From NCBI GenBank assembly GCA_017425725.1, contig JAFOXU010000045.1, positions 1-6,378 on the forward strand: a stretch of DNA of 6,378 bases. Reading direction: 5' to 3'. Source of the stretch: Alphaproteobacteria bacterium (GTDB lineage Bacteria > Pseudomonadota > Alphaproteobacteria > Rs-D84). Under the pieces are notes generated by a model. That model worked only from the letters and a program-made list of their open reading frames with translations, was not told where the DNA came from and ran no database searches. Shown in pieces: positions 1 to 6,056 of this stretch; the stretch's first letter is position 1, and each line of letters starts with the position of its first letter. A program made the position numbers and the translations under genes.

Positions 1-567
1 AACGCTGATATCGTCATACAGGCCACTCGTCGCACTGTCCAATATACTTTCTGATTCAATACCTGGTTTTATCCCCAAGGCCGATTTACGTACCTTTAAA
101 TCATTCGCCAATGCGACATATTCACTGTACAGACCAACCAATTCATTCCCACCCGGCAGTTCAACATCCACTGCGCCACCATTGACACGTTTATCACCAT
201 ACTTGCACGTAAATGTCGCCAGATATGCACGCATCGCCCTTTCCGCATCTGCATCTGATTGTTGTTCAGACAGCCCAGATGCCAACATCATGCCACCAAT
301 GCCACTGGCACCAATCGCAGCCGCACCCAATATCTTGTTCGCCAACGATTGTTCACGGGATCGGGCCTTATCTAATTTTTCCTGTAATATCATCCGATTT
401 GTTTTAGTATATAATTGTAGATATTTATTATTTTTTACAAATTCAGACTGTGCAATTTCTTCGTTTTCTGTCATTCTATACAAATTTAATAATGCATCAC
501 TGCTGGCCGCATACGCACCCGTATACGCCCAAAACAATAATGACAAAATACAAACAAAACGAAACAA
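1..567 (-). CDS. Secreted protein of unknown function, 5' part only (runs off the left edge)
   Basis: The reading frame is open from about 582 to base 1, so only the N-terminal 189 residues (from TTG567) are visible. I prefer TTG567: GGGAG at 580-576 lies 8 nt upstream, and the resulting N-terminus is a compact signal peptide (MFRF, hydrophobic stretch 4-16, likely cut after A-Y-A at residue 20). The ATG at 582 would add five residues including an Asp, has no Shine-Dalgarno, and would lie only about 12 nt from the predicted transcript start. The mature part begins with a charged helical stretch (24-78). Next is a glycine/alanine-rich hydrophobic segment (79-99), either a membrane span or a glycine zipper. 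A Cys121-containing region with a V-E-L-P-G-G-N-E-L motif (135-143) follows. I do not recognise the family. The protein is probably exported to the periplasm or outer envelope. It lies just after ybeY-lnt, so readthrough from that operon is possible besides its own promoter. Confidence 0.75.
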   Translation of the reverse strand, partial: MFRFVCILSLLFWAYTGAYAASSDALLNLYRMTENEEIAQSEFVKNNKYLQLYTKTNRMILQEKLDKARSREQSLANKILGAAAIGASGIGGMMLASGLSEQQSDADAERAMRAYLATFTCKYGDKRVNGGAVDVELPGGNELVGLYSEYVALANDLKVRKSALGIKPGIESESILDSATSGLYDDISV

Positions 568-575
568 TCCCCCAT

Positions 576-580
576 CTCCC
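576..580 (-). promoter_or_regulatory. Ribosome binding site that favours TTG567 over ATG582
   Basis: GGGAG on the minus strand ends 8 nt before TTG567, the usual spacing. It lies inside the first codons of the alternative ATG582 reading and so cannot serve that ATG. The same GGGAG core is used by the 3997-2654 gene in this window. Confidence 0.5.
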
Positions 581-600
581 ATGAATAAAAATTCAATATA

Positions 601-629
601 ATTGTAACAAAAAAATCAATTTTTTTCAA
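601..629 (-). promoter_or_regulatory. Sigma70-like promoter for the secreted-protein gene, overlapping the ybeY-lnt stop codon
   Basis: On the minus strand TTGAAA (629-624) is followed by exactly 17 nt and then TACAAT (606-601), five of six matches at each box. The predicted start of transcription is near 594, which gives a leader of about 27 nt to TTG567 with a GGGAG ribosome site inside it. The -35 box includes the TGA stop of ybeY-lnt (628-626). No experimental support; the region is AT-rich, so chance matches are easier here. Confidence 0.5.
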
Positions 630-2626
630 TCACGTGTTCTGGAAAATATAACTGTACCGAATATAGAGAATATCAGTATTATCATCATCCAATAATTTAA
701 ACCTATATTGCGATATGGTGTATCGTGTTCACCCCAAACAAAACCATCCAATGTCCCAGACATACCAACCGGCAACGATGAAATGATTTCGCCATCAGAT
801 GCGACAAATGCGCTGATACCAGAATAATTAGCACGCACAATTGGCAACCCTGATTCAATTGCATATCTGCGAACCATGTCCAAATGCTGATATGTACCAG
901 GCGTATTCCCAAACCAATTATCATTTGTGATATTCACAATTGCATTAACCTGCCCTGCATTATCTGGCAACAATGAATCAGAAAATATAATTTCATAACA
1001 TACCGCTGGTGCAAACACAAAACCATTCACATCAATTATTTCTGCACCATTACCTGCTGTCAGATTTGCGGGTGACGGCAAAAATCCCAACGGTCTATAT
1101 TCACCAAACGGCACCAAATGCGATTTACTGTAAATCTTTTCTATACGGCCGTCTGCCTGGGATACAACCATTGAATTAAACATACCACCCATATCAAACG
1201 TATTTGCACCAAACAACACAGGCTTTGCCAAGAAAGACGCCATATCAATATTATCTGTTGGCAAAACAACAAACGGATATGATGTTTCCGGCATAACAAT
1301 AATATCAACATCACCAGAACTTTGCGCCAAAGAAATCAAATTACGAACATTATATTCTGCACGTTGTAATGCCTCTACCCTGTTATGTGTTGCCTTTTGT
1401 GATTGTGACGCCCCAGGCTGTACAATACGCAAAACTGTTGTCTGTTCGTTGGCACCAACATCTGCCAACTGCATATTCTGAACACCAATATTTCTGCCGT
1501 ACACAGCAATTACAGCAAACAAAATCAAAACAATCCACGCAAAAATATTTTTACTGCATCTAATAATTTCAACAACACTTGCAATCAGGCCAACTATTAT
1601 AAAACTAAGTCCCAATGCACCCCACAACGACATAGAATTTGCAAGTTCTGGCATTGGCATCATGATATTTGCAATTGGATTCCATGGAAATCCTGTAAAC
1701 ATCCATTCACGTGCCCACAACACCAATGCCCAAACACCTGCGAATAAAAATACACGTGATGCCGCAGATGTCTTTTTCTGACTGATTGCAACAAATGGCC
1801 ACGAAAAAATTAGCCACCCTGCCAACATTAACCCTATCGCACCTGGGATTGTCCATATTGCATACTGATCGGCAATTTCTGGGGCAACATATATAGAATG
1901 TAACACCCACCAAAACATAAACAAGCCATACATTGCACCAAATGGCGCAACACGCCACAACGAGCGCCAAAAACCACCAATTTTATCATTACGCACCGTC
2001 AACCAATACGCACCTGCAACACCCAACACAGTCGCCCACCATTGATAAAAAGGCGCAAACCCAAACGACGCAATCGCCCCAAACACGCCGTACAGCGCAT
2101 ATTGTGCATAACTATTTTTTTCAATTTTTATTTTCTTTAACCACGAAATTGTTTTTGCACCTGGGCAACACGAACCATCCACACAAGATATTTCAAGATT
2201 ACTTGCATACGGATTTTTTATACCCATTTTTGATAAGATTTTTGTTTCTTTGTTTTCCATAACAATGGCATCTGCATCCTTGATATGGTCATATCCCAAC
2301 AGATGCAACACACCATGCACAACCATATGCGCCACGTGATGTTCAACGGATATATTTTCCTTTTTTGCCTCACTAGCCACAGTATCCAGCGATATATAAA
2401 TATCACCCAACAACACATCATCACCTAATTCAAAAGACAACACATTTGTCGGTTTATTGATATTACGATATTGACGATTGATTTGTTTTATTTCTTTATC
2501 ATCAACCAGCACGATTGAAACTTCTGCATTTTTATATTTGCTGCCTACAACCGCATTTACGATTTGTTCAAAATTTATTTTATATTTTTTCCATCGTTTA
2601 TCATGAACATCAACATATACTTTCAT
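626..2626 (-). CDS. ybeY-lnt: YbeY endoribonuclease fused to apolipoprotein N-acyltransferase Lnt
   Basis: One uninterrupted 666-codon frame holds two complete enzymes. Residues 1-140 are YbeY, the zinc-dependent RNase needed for rRNA maturation and ribosome quality control; the metal motif is H104-GVL-H108-LLGYD-H114. Residues 172-666 are Lnt, which N-acylates the diacylglyceryl-Cys of lipoproteins in the inner membrane. It has about seven hydrophobic segments between 173 and 380, a nitrilase-fold periplasmic domain (about 395-630) and a last span at 645-662. The Lnt triad is present: E447 (M-P-E-T), K501 (S-K-S-H-L-V-P-F-G-E-Y) and C543 (A-V-C-Y-E-I). The linker (141-171) carries C148, C153 and C154. 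AAGGA at 2641-2637 lies 10 nt before the ATG, and the upstream gene ends 27 nt away, so co-transcription is likely. Homologues are normally two proteins, often neighbours in Alphaproteobacteria with a CorC-like gene between them, which is absent here. I see no internal start with a ribosome site for a separate Lnt. The N-terminal RNase domain would face the cytoplasm. Confidence 0.93.
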   Translation of the reverse strand: MKVYVDVHDKRWKKYKINFEQIVNAVVGSKYKNAEVSIVLVDDKEIKQINRQYRNINKPTNVLSFELGDDVLLGDIYISLDTVASEAKKENISVEHHVAHMVVHGVLHLLGYDHIKDADAIVMENKETKILSKMGIKNPYASNLEISCVDGSCCPGAKTISWLKKIKIEKNSYAQYALYGVFGAIASFGFAPFYQWWATVLGVAGAYWLTVRNDKIGGFWRSLWRVAPFGAMYGLFMFWWVLHSIYVAPEIADQYAIWTIPGAIGLMLAGWLIFSWPFVAISQKKTSAASRVFLFAGVWALVLWAREWMFTGFPWNPIANIMMPMPELANSMSLWGALGLSFIIVGLIASVVEIIRCSKNIFAWIVLILFAVIAVYGRNIGVQNMQLADVGANEQTTVLRIVQPGASQSQKATHNRVEALQRAEYNVRNLISLAQSSGDVDIIVMPETSYPFVVLPTDNIDMASFLAKPVLFGANTFDMGGMFNSMVVSQADGRIEKIYSKSHLVPFGEYRPLGFLPSPANLTAGNGAEIIDVNGFVFAPAVCYEIIFSDSLLPDNAGQVNAIVNITNDNWFGNTPGTYQHLDMVRRYAIESGLPIVRANYSGISAFVASDGEIISSLPVGMSGTLDGFVWGEHDTPYRNIGLNYWMMIILIFSIFGTVIFSRTRD

Positions 2627-2653
2627 ATTTTCACCATCCTTTACACCAAGACG

Positions 2654-3997
2654 CTATGCATTACCGAGGTTTCGTTCTGTTCCATACAGCAACAAATCCC
2701 CACGAGCATTTTTCTTTCTGACTTGTTTAATTGCCGAATGAAATGATATTGTTTTATTATCTGTATTATTTACAACTTGCAAGATTTCCTTTCCCTCGGC
2801 AAACCCATTTAAAAATTCTTTAACCGTCGATTTATATCCTGTTTTTGCCTTATCCAGTGCATATTTAATCGCATCGCTATCCATCAAGAAATGCCCATTT
2901 TGATATACTCTGTTTAGATCTATTTGTGAAAAAGCATCACGTGGCAAATCCAAAAAGTCTTCGGAACTAAGCGCACCCACAGCATACATTGCGCACCACC
3001 AACGCCGTTTTAGTGTTCCGGCCCTCCATTTTTCTGCGCCATTATACACCAAGAAAGCATCTGCCACCTGTTGCTGATTTTCTGCCACTGCGATTTGTGA
3101 TGCAATCAGTTTAATATCAGACGGCCGTTGATAGCCTGCGCACACCATTGCAATCATTTGCTGAACATCTATATTTGGTTTATCTTTTATTGCGTTTTGC
3201 AATGCAGGCATTGTTTCAAAAATCACATGTCTGCGTGCCTGATCATAGTTGTAATCGGTACTCCATCTTTTTGTTTCCCCGATTTTATTTTCATAGCGGC
3301 ACAATTTACCTTCATCATTATACTTGTAATACCACGTGCACCCTAATCCATTTGTTTCACGACATTCTGTACCATGCTGTTTTGACACGCTGCGATATGT
3401 TTCCAGCTCGGTCAACCCAACAGCGATATGTTCCCAGTATTCATCAACCGCCTTTTTCACAAAGTCTTTATCATTTGGGTCGATTTTCTTTAATTCTTTA
3501 TCGTCATTTTGTACCACAGTAACTTGTTTTTTTTCATCTGCCTGTTCATGTTCTTCGTTTACAATTAAATTTCCAGCACTGAACGTAATTGTTCCCATTG
3601 CCATAAAGTACAGCAGATAACTTTCCAGCCATGGGCGTTTTTTTATAAATTCTGTTTTTGCTTTTTTCTGTGCTAACTGCTCCATATTTCTGAGTATTGG
3701 GTTATCAACCAACACAGTATTTAATCCACGTGTTAAATATTCCAACATCCACAACGCAGAAACGCCTGATATTTTTCCAGTCTGTTGTGCATTTTCCTTT
3801 ATCCAAACTTTAAATTTATCTGTATTAAATTTGAAAACAGTTTCGCCACGTTCATTTTTCGTCTGCACAACCAGTTGATTCCAATGTGTTGTATCTGGGA
3901 TATTTTTCCCCTGCAACGTCAAACGCACTTTTTTCAGTTTATCCGCAGCGCCACGAATATCATCACCACGTTTTTGTGCGACTGTTTTTTGTTCCAT
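2654..3997 (-). CDS. Single-pass membrane protein with a distant GH24 lysozyme-like periplasmic domain (uncertain)
   Basis: 447 residues. Residues 1-120 are charged and look cytoplasmic. A single hydrophobic span at about 125-145 follows the basic stretch K-K-R at 119-121, which predicts N-in/C-out, leaving 146-447 in the periplasm. That part holds Cys212, 220, 233, 286 and 335, able to form disulfides there. Residues 277-342 follow the pattern of the GH24 (phage-type) muramidase C-terminal lobe: a helix like Q-x-x-x-I-A-M-V, then A-D-A-F-L-V-Y-N-G (312-320) and T-L-K-R-R-W-W (328-334), compared with the usual F-x-x-W-N and G-L-x-R-R. The usual catalytic Glu, seven residues before the conserved Tyr (Y201), aligns with Gly194; E197 and E199 are nearby. 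The catalytic site is therefore lost or rearranged. The start ATG follows GGGAG (4011-4007) inside the end of the mucR-like gene, only 2 nt past its stop. I do not recognise a named family; the GH24 link is a by-eye inference. Confidence 0.85.
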   Translation of the reverse strand: MEQKTVAQKRGDDIRGAADKLKKVRLTLQGKNIPDTTHWNQLVVQTKNERGETVFKFNTDKFKVWIKENAQQTGKISGVSALWMLEYLTRGLNTVLVDNPILRNMEQLAQKKAKTEFIKKRPWLESYLLYFMAMGTITFSAGNLIVNEEHEQADEKKQVTVVQNDDKELKKIDPNDKDFVKKAVDEYWEHIAVGLTELETYRSVSKQHGTECRETNGLGCTWYYKYNDEGKLCRYENKIGETKRWSTDYNYDQARRHVIFETMPALQNAIKDKPNIDVQQMIAMVCAGYQRPSDIKLIASQIAVAENQQQVADAFLVYNGAEKWRAGTLKRRWWCAMYAVGALSSEDFLDLPRDAFSQIDLNRVYQNGHFLMDSDAIKYALDKAKTGYKSTVKEFLNGFAEGKEILQVVNNTDNKTISFHSAIKQVRKKNARGDLLLYGTERNLGNA

Positions 3998-3999
3998 TA

Positions 4000-4356
4000 T
4001 TACTTTCTCCCCAGGCCAGTTTTTTTTGCGATTTTCGAACGCTTTCTAGAATACGCAGGTGCCACAAACGGATAGTCATTTGGCAACCCCCATTTTTCAC
4101 GATATTCATGTGGTGTCAGGTTAAATTTTCGTTTTATATATCTTCGCAGCATAACATGCCACGTCCCATCTTCCAGACATTGAATTTTATCAGGATGCAC
4201 AGAATCTTGAATTTGTTCTTCGGTAACAGTTGTCCCACGTAAAATTTCACGTGCGTTTTTCACAGCCACTTCCATTGTTAATTTTGGGTTTGCAGAAATT
4301 GCTGCTGCTGCCAGATTTGCGACCGCCAACGTAAAATCAGAATTTTTATTTACCAA
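4000..4356 (-). CDS. Ros/MucR-family transcriptional regulator with a degenerate zinc finger
   Basis: 118 residues. The C-terminal half is unmistakably Ros/MucR: V-x-P-D-K-I-Q-C-L-E-D-G (53-64), L-T-P-H-E-Y-R-E-K-W-G-L-P (80-92), D-Y-P-F-V-A-P-A-Y (94-102) and the K-K-x-G-L-G-R-K end. The N-terminal segment (7-40) corresponds to the MucR oligomerisation region. Family members bind AT-rich DNA, often as H-NS-like oligomers, and regulate envelope and surface genes. Aligned on the Cys2His2 finger of Agrobacterium Ros, the four ligand positions here are C60, D63, Y73 and F78, so only the first Cys is kept. The start is TTG4356: AAGGA at 4370-4366 is 9 nt upstream, and the nearby ATG4364 is out of frame and stops after four codons. 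It is first in a tight minus-strand operon and diverges from rarA, so autoregulation of the shared 70-nt gap is plausible but not shown. Confidence 0.93.
   Translation of the reverse strand: MVNKNSDFTLAVANLAAAAISANPKLTMEVAVKNAREILRGTTVTEEQIQDSVHPDKIQCLEDGTWHVMLRRYIKRKFNLTPHEYREKWGLPNDYPFVAPAYSRKRSKIAKKTGLGRK
4007..4011 (-). promoter_or_regulatory. Ribosome binding site of the membrane-protein gene, inside the mucR-like coding end
   Basis: GGGAG on the minus strand lies 9 nt before ATG3997 and overlaps the last codons (Gly-Arg) of the mucR-like gene, whose TAA is at 4002-4000. The two genes are separated by 2 nt, an arrangement typical of translational coupling. Confidence 0.7.
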
Positions 4357-4357
4357 C

Positions 4358-4386
4358 TTGCCATTTCCTTTATATTTTAATAGAAT
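4358..4386 (+). promoter_or_regulatory. Sigma70-like promoter of rarA
   Basis: TTGCCA (4358-4363), 17 nt, TAGAAT (4381-4386). The predicted start near 4393 gives a leader of about 34 nt to the rarA ATG. The -35 box overlaps the start of the mucR-like gene and the -10 box is one base from the -10 of the opposing promoter. Confidence 0.5.
4366..4370 (-). promoter_or_regulatory. Ribosome binding site that decides the TTG start of the mucR-like gene
   Basis: AAGGA on the minus strand lies 9 nt before TTG4356. The only nearby ATG (4364-4362) is 1 nt from this site, too close to use it, and leads to a stop after four codons. No other in-frame ATG, GTG or TTG precedes TTG4356 in the gap. Confidence 0.65.
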
Positions 4387-4387
4387 A

Positions 4388-4416
4388 ATTATATCACAAA
4401 TAACCCCTAAATAAAA
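4388..4416 (-). promoter_or_regulatory. Extended -10 promoter of the mucR-like operon
   Basis: The minus strand reads TGA-TATAAT, with a perfect -10 at 4393-4388 preceded by the TGn of an extended -10. A weak -35 (TTTTAT, 4416-4411) lies 17 nt upstream. The predicted start near 4381 gives a leader of about 25 nt that includes AAGGA. It overlaps the rarA promoter on the other strand. Confidence 0.5.
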
Positions 4417-4426
4417 GCCAAGTCAA

Positions 4427-5695
4427 ATGACACGACCACTTGCCGATTTAATGCGTCCGAACACAATTGATGACATTGTGGGTCAAACTGTATTACTGGG
4501 CGAAAATGGCATTGTTCGTCGAATGGTTGAAAATCAGAAATTATCAAACTTGATATTATGGGGGCCGCCCGGGTGTGGCAAGACGACAATTGCACGTGCA
4601 TTGGCAAATTCTGTTGATATGGATTTTGTTCCGATGTCTGCGGTATTTTCTGGCACATCTGACATTAAAAAGGCAATGGATGCCGCCCGTATGAATCGTG
4701 ACCTGGGTCGCAACACATTGCTATTTATTGATGAAATTCACAGATTTAACAAAACGCAACAGGACACATTATTACCATATCTCGAAGATGGGACTGTTGT
4801 ATTTATGGGCGCGACCACCGAAAACCCCAGTTTTAATTTAAACAACGCATTATTATCACGTTGTCACGTGGGTGTATTATCCGGACTATCCAGCGAAGAT
4901 TTATTGACACTGATGGAACGTGCCGAAGATTTTTTGGATAAAAAATTACCACTGGACGAAAACGCACGCACACATTTGGCACAAATGGCAGATGGCGATG
5001 CCCGATTTTTACTGAACACTGTTGAATATTTGATTAATGCAAATTTCAAAGAACAATTAACGCCAGACGCCTTGGATTCTGCCGTACAGAAACGTGCGCC
5101 ATTATCTGACAAGCATGGTGATGAACATTATAATTTAATATCTGCGGTGCATAAATCTCTGCGTGCCAGTGATACAGATGCGGCCCTGTATTGGGCGGCC
5201 CGCATGATGACATCTGGTCAAGACCCAATGTATTTATTCCGCAGATTAACCAGATTCGCTGTCGAAGACGTGGGTCTGGCCGACCCAAACGCATTACAGG
5301 TTGCAATTGCTGCATGGAACGCATACGAACGCCTGGGCAGCCCCGAAGGGGACTTGGCCTTGACACAATTGGTTATATATCTTGGCACCGCACCAAAAAG
5401 CATTGGCAATTACAAGGCGCAAAAGGCTGCATATGCTGCGGCCCGTGCCACCGGATCATTAATGCCACCAAAAAACATATTAAACGCCCCAACAAAAATG
5501 ATGAAAGATTTGGGCTATAACGATGGCTATATTTACGACCCTGACACAGCAAATGGTTTTTCTGGTCAGAATTGTTTCCCAGAAAGTATGGGCCGTCAAA
5601 AATACTATTTCCCTGTTGAACGTGGATTTGAACGTGAAATAAAAAAGCGTCTTGAATACTGGGATAAATTACGTGAACAATTAAAGAAAGATTAA
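4427..5695 (+). CDS. rarA: RarA/MgsA replication-associated recombination AAA+ ATPase
   Basis: 422 residues, close to the usual 430-450. RarA (YcaJ/MgsA, related to eukaryotic WRNIP1/Mgs1) is a tetrameric cytoplasmic ATPase. It acts at stalled replication forks, partners with SSB and modulates RecA-dependent repair. Visible motifs in order: the N-terminal P-L-A-D-x-M-R-P (4-11); Walker A G-P-P-G-C-G-K-T-T (46-54, K52); Walker B L-L-F-I-D-E-I-H-R-F (98-107); sensor 1 G-A-T-T-E-N-P-S-F (128-136); and the S-R arginine finger (R145). The C-terminal half matches the MgsA oligomerisation domain, including S-D-T-D-A-A-L-Y-W, V-E-D-V-G-L-A-D-P, R-L-G-S-P-E-G, N-A-P-T-K-M-M-K and E-R-G-F-E-R-E-I-K-K-R-L. 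All expected residues are intact. There is no clear Shine-Dalgarno before the ATG (upstream CCAAGTCAA), unlike the minus-strand genes. It stands alone on the plus strand and no hairpin terminator follows until 6057. Confidence 0.97.
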   Translation: MTRPLADLMRPNTIDDIVGQTVLLGENGIVRRMVENQKLSNLILWGPPGCGKTTIARALANSVDMDFVPMSAVFSGTSDIKKAMDAARMNRDLGRNTLLFIDEIHRFNKTQQDTLLPYLEDGTVVFMGATTENPSFNLNNALLSRCHVGVLSGLSSEDLLTLMERAEDFLDKKLPLDENARTHLAQMADGDARFLLNTVEYLINANFKEQLTPDALDSAVQKRAPLSDKHGDEHYNLISAVHKSLRASDTDAALYWAARMMTSGQDPMYLFRRLTRFAVEDVGLADPNALQVAIAAWNAYERLGSPEGDLALTQLVIYLGTAPKSIGNYKAQKAAYAAARATGSLMPPKNILNAPTKMMKDLGYNDGYIYDPDTANGFSGQNCFPESMGRQKYYFPVERGFEREIKKRLEYWDKLREQLKKD

Positions 5696-5720
5696 TTATT
5701 CATTCACTGGCCACTTACCC

Positions 5721-5812
5721 CCCCTTGTCATTACGTGGGAGTGAAACGCAATCCAGTAAATAATAAGACCAAATTACTGGATCGCCACGCATACGCTCGC
5801 GATGACAAGGGG
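5721..5812. repeat. Palindromic repeat unit, copy 1 (complete)
   Basis: A 92-bp imperfect inverted repeat. The outer stem CCCCTTGTCAT (5721-5731) pairs with ATGACAAGGGG (5802-5812), and the inner stem ATCCAGTAA (5751-5759) pairs with TTACTGGAT (5774-5782) around a 14-nt loop. It contains GAGTGAAACG (5739-5748), found in all three units. It resembles the dispersed non-coding palindromes (REP/MITE-like) of many Proteobacteria. There is no U-tract, so it is not a classic terminator, though it could slow RNA decay from the rarA 3' end. Confidence 0.8.
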
Positions 5813-5830
5813 AAAATATTTTACACTCAT

Positions 5831-5961
5831 TTGTCACTCCTGCGCAGGCAGGAGTGGGACTATACAGTGCGAGTGAAACGAGCCAACAACCCACCGTTGG
5901 GCAACGCATAATATTTTAATTTAAAAGACCCTATTCCTGCCTTCGCAGGAATGACAAGGGG
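5831..5961. repeat. Palindromic repeat unit, copy 2: paired hairpins in inverted orientation (REPIN-like)
   Basis: Two short hairpins face each other about 75 nt apart: CACTCCTGC / GCAGGAGTG (5835-5843 / 5848-5856) and ATTCCTGC / GCAGGAAT (5933-5940 / 5945-5952). The ends TTGTCA (5831) and TGACAA (5952-5957) make the whole unit palindromic. Its right end ATGACAAGGGG (5951-5961) is identical to that of copy 1. The core holds GAGTGAAACG (5871-5880) and a small CCCA/TGGG hairpin (5890-5901). The 'attcctgc-nnnn-gcaggaatgac' motif is a widespread intergenic bacterial repeat. No REP-associated transposase is in the window. Confidence 0.75.
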
Positions 5962-5977
5962 AGAGAGCAAGGTAAAA

Positions 5978-6050
5978 CCCCTTGTCATTGCGAGGGAGTG
6001 AAACGACCATGACAATCCAGTGAATAATAAGGCCAAATTACTGGATCGCC
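5978..6050. repeat. Palindromic repeat unit, copy 3 (right end missing)
   Basis: It begins with the same CCCCTTGTCAT (5978-5988) as copy 1 and follows it closely, including GAGTGAAACG (5996-6005), a 7-nt insertion just after that motif, and the inner stem ATCCAGT / ACTGGAT (6015-6021 / 6040-6046). After CGCCA it departs from copy 1, and the expected ATGACAAGGGG end is absent. The terminator stem starts seven bases further on. Confidence 0.75.
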
Positions 6051-6056
6051 ATTGTA

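Noticed and set aside
182..601. 139-codon plus-strand frame opposite the secreted protein
   Set aside because: The minus-strand frame has a signal peptide, promoter and ribosome site; the plus frame has low-complexity composition and no ribosome site.
609..626. AT-only palindrome (A7T-CA-AT7) after ybeY-lnt as a terminator
   Set aside because: No GC core in the stem, and it forms the spacer of a better-supported promoter.
2654..3997. SAR endolysin or prophage lysis module
   Set aside because: The span is 125 residues in, and no holin, spanin or phage structural gene is nearby; the context is a chromosomal envelope operon.
3148..4242. Overlapping plus-strand frames of 94-124 codons opposite the membrane protein and the MucR-like gene
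   Set aside because: Shadows of the minus-strand genes, rich in His/Phe/Cys and without recognisable domains.
4350..4364. Four-codon ATG mini-ORF overlapping the TTG start of the mucR-like gene
   Set aside because: Only 1 nt from the AAGGA site, so unlikely to be initiated; probably a chance ATG.
5721..6050. CRISPR array
   Set aside because: Only three units, unequal lengths, inverted orientation and internal palindromes; no cas gene.
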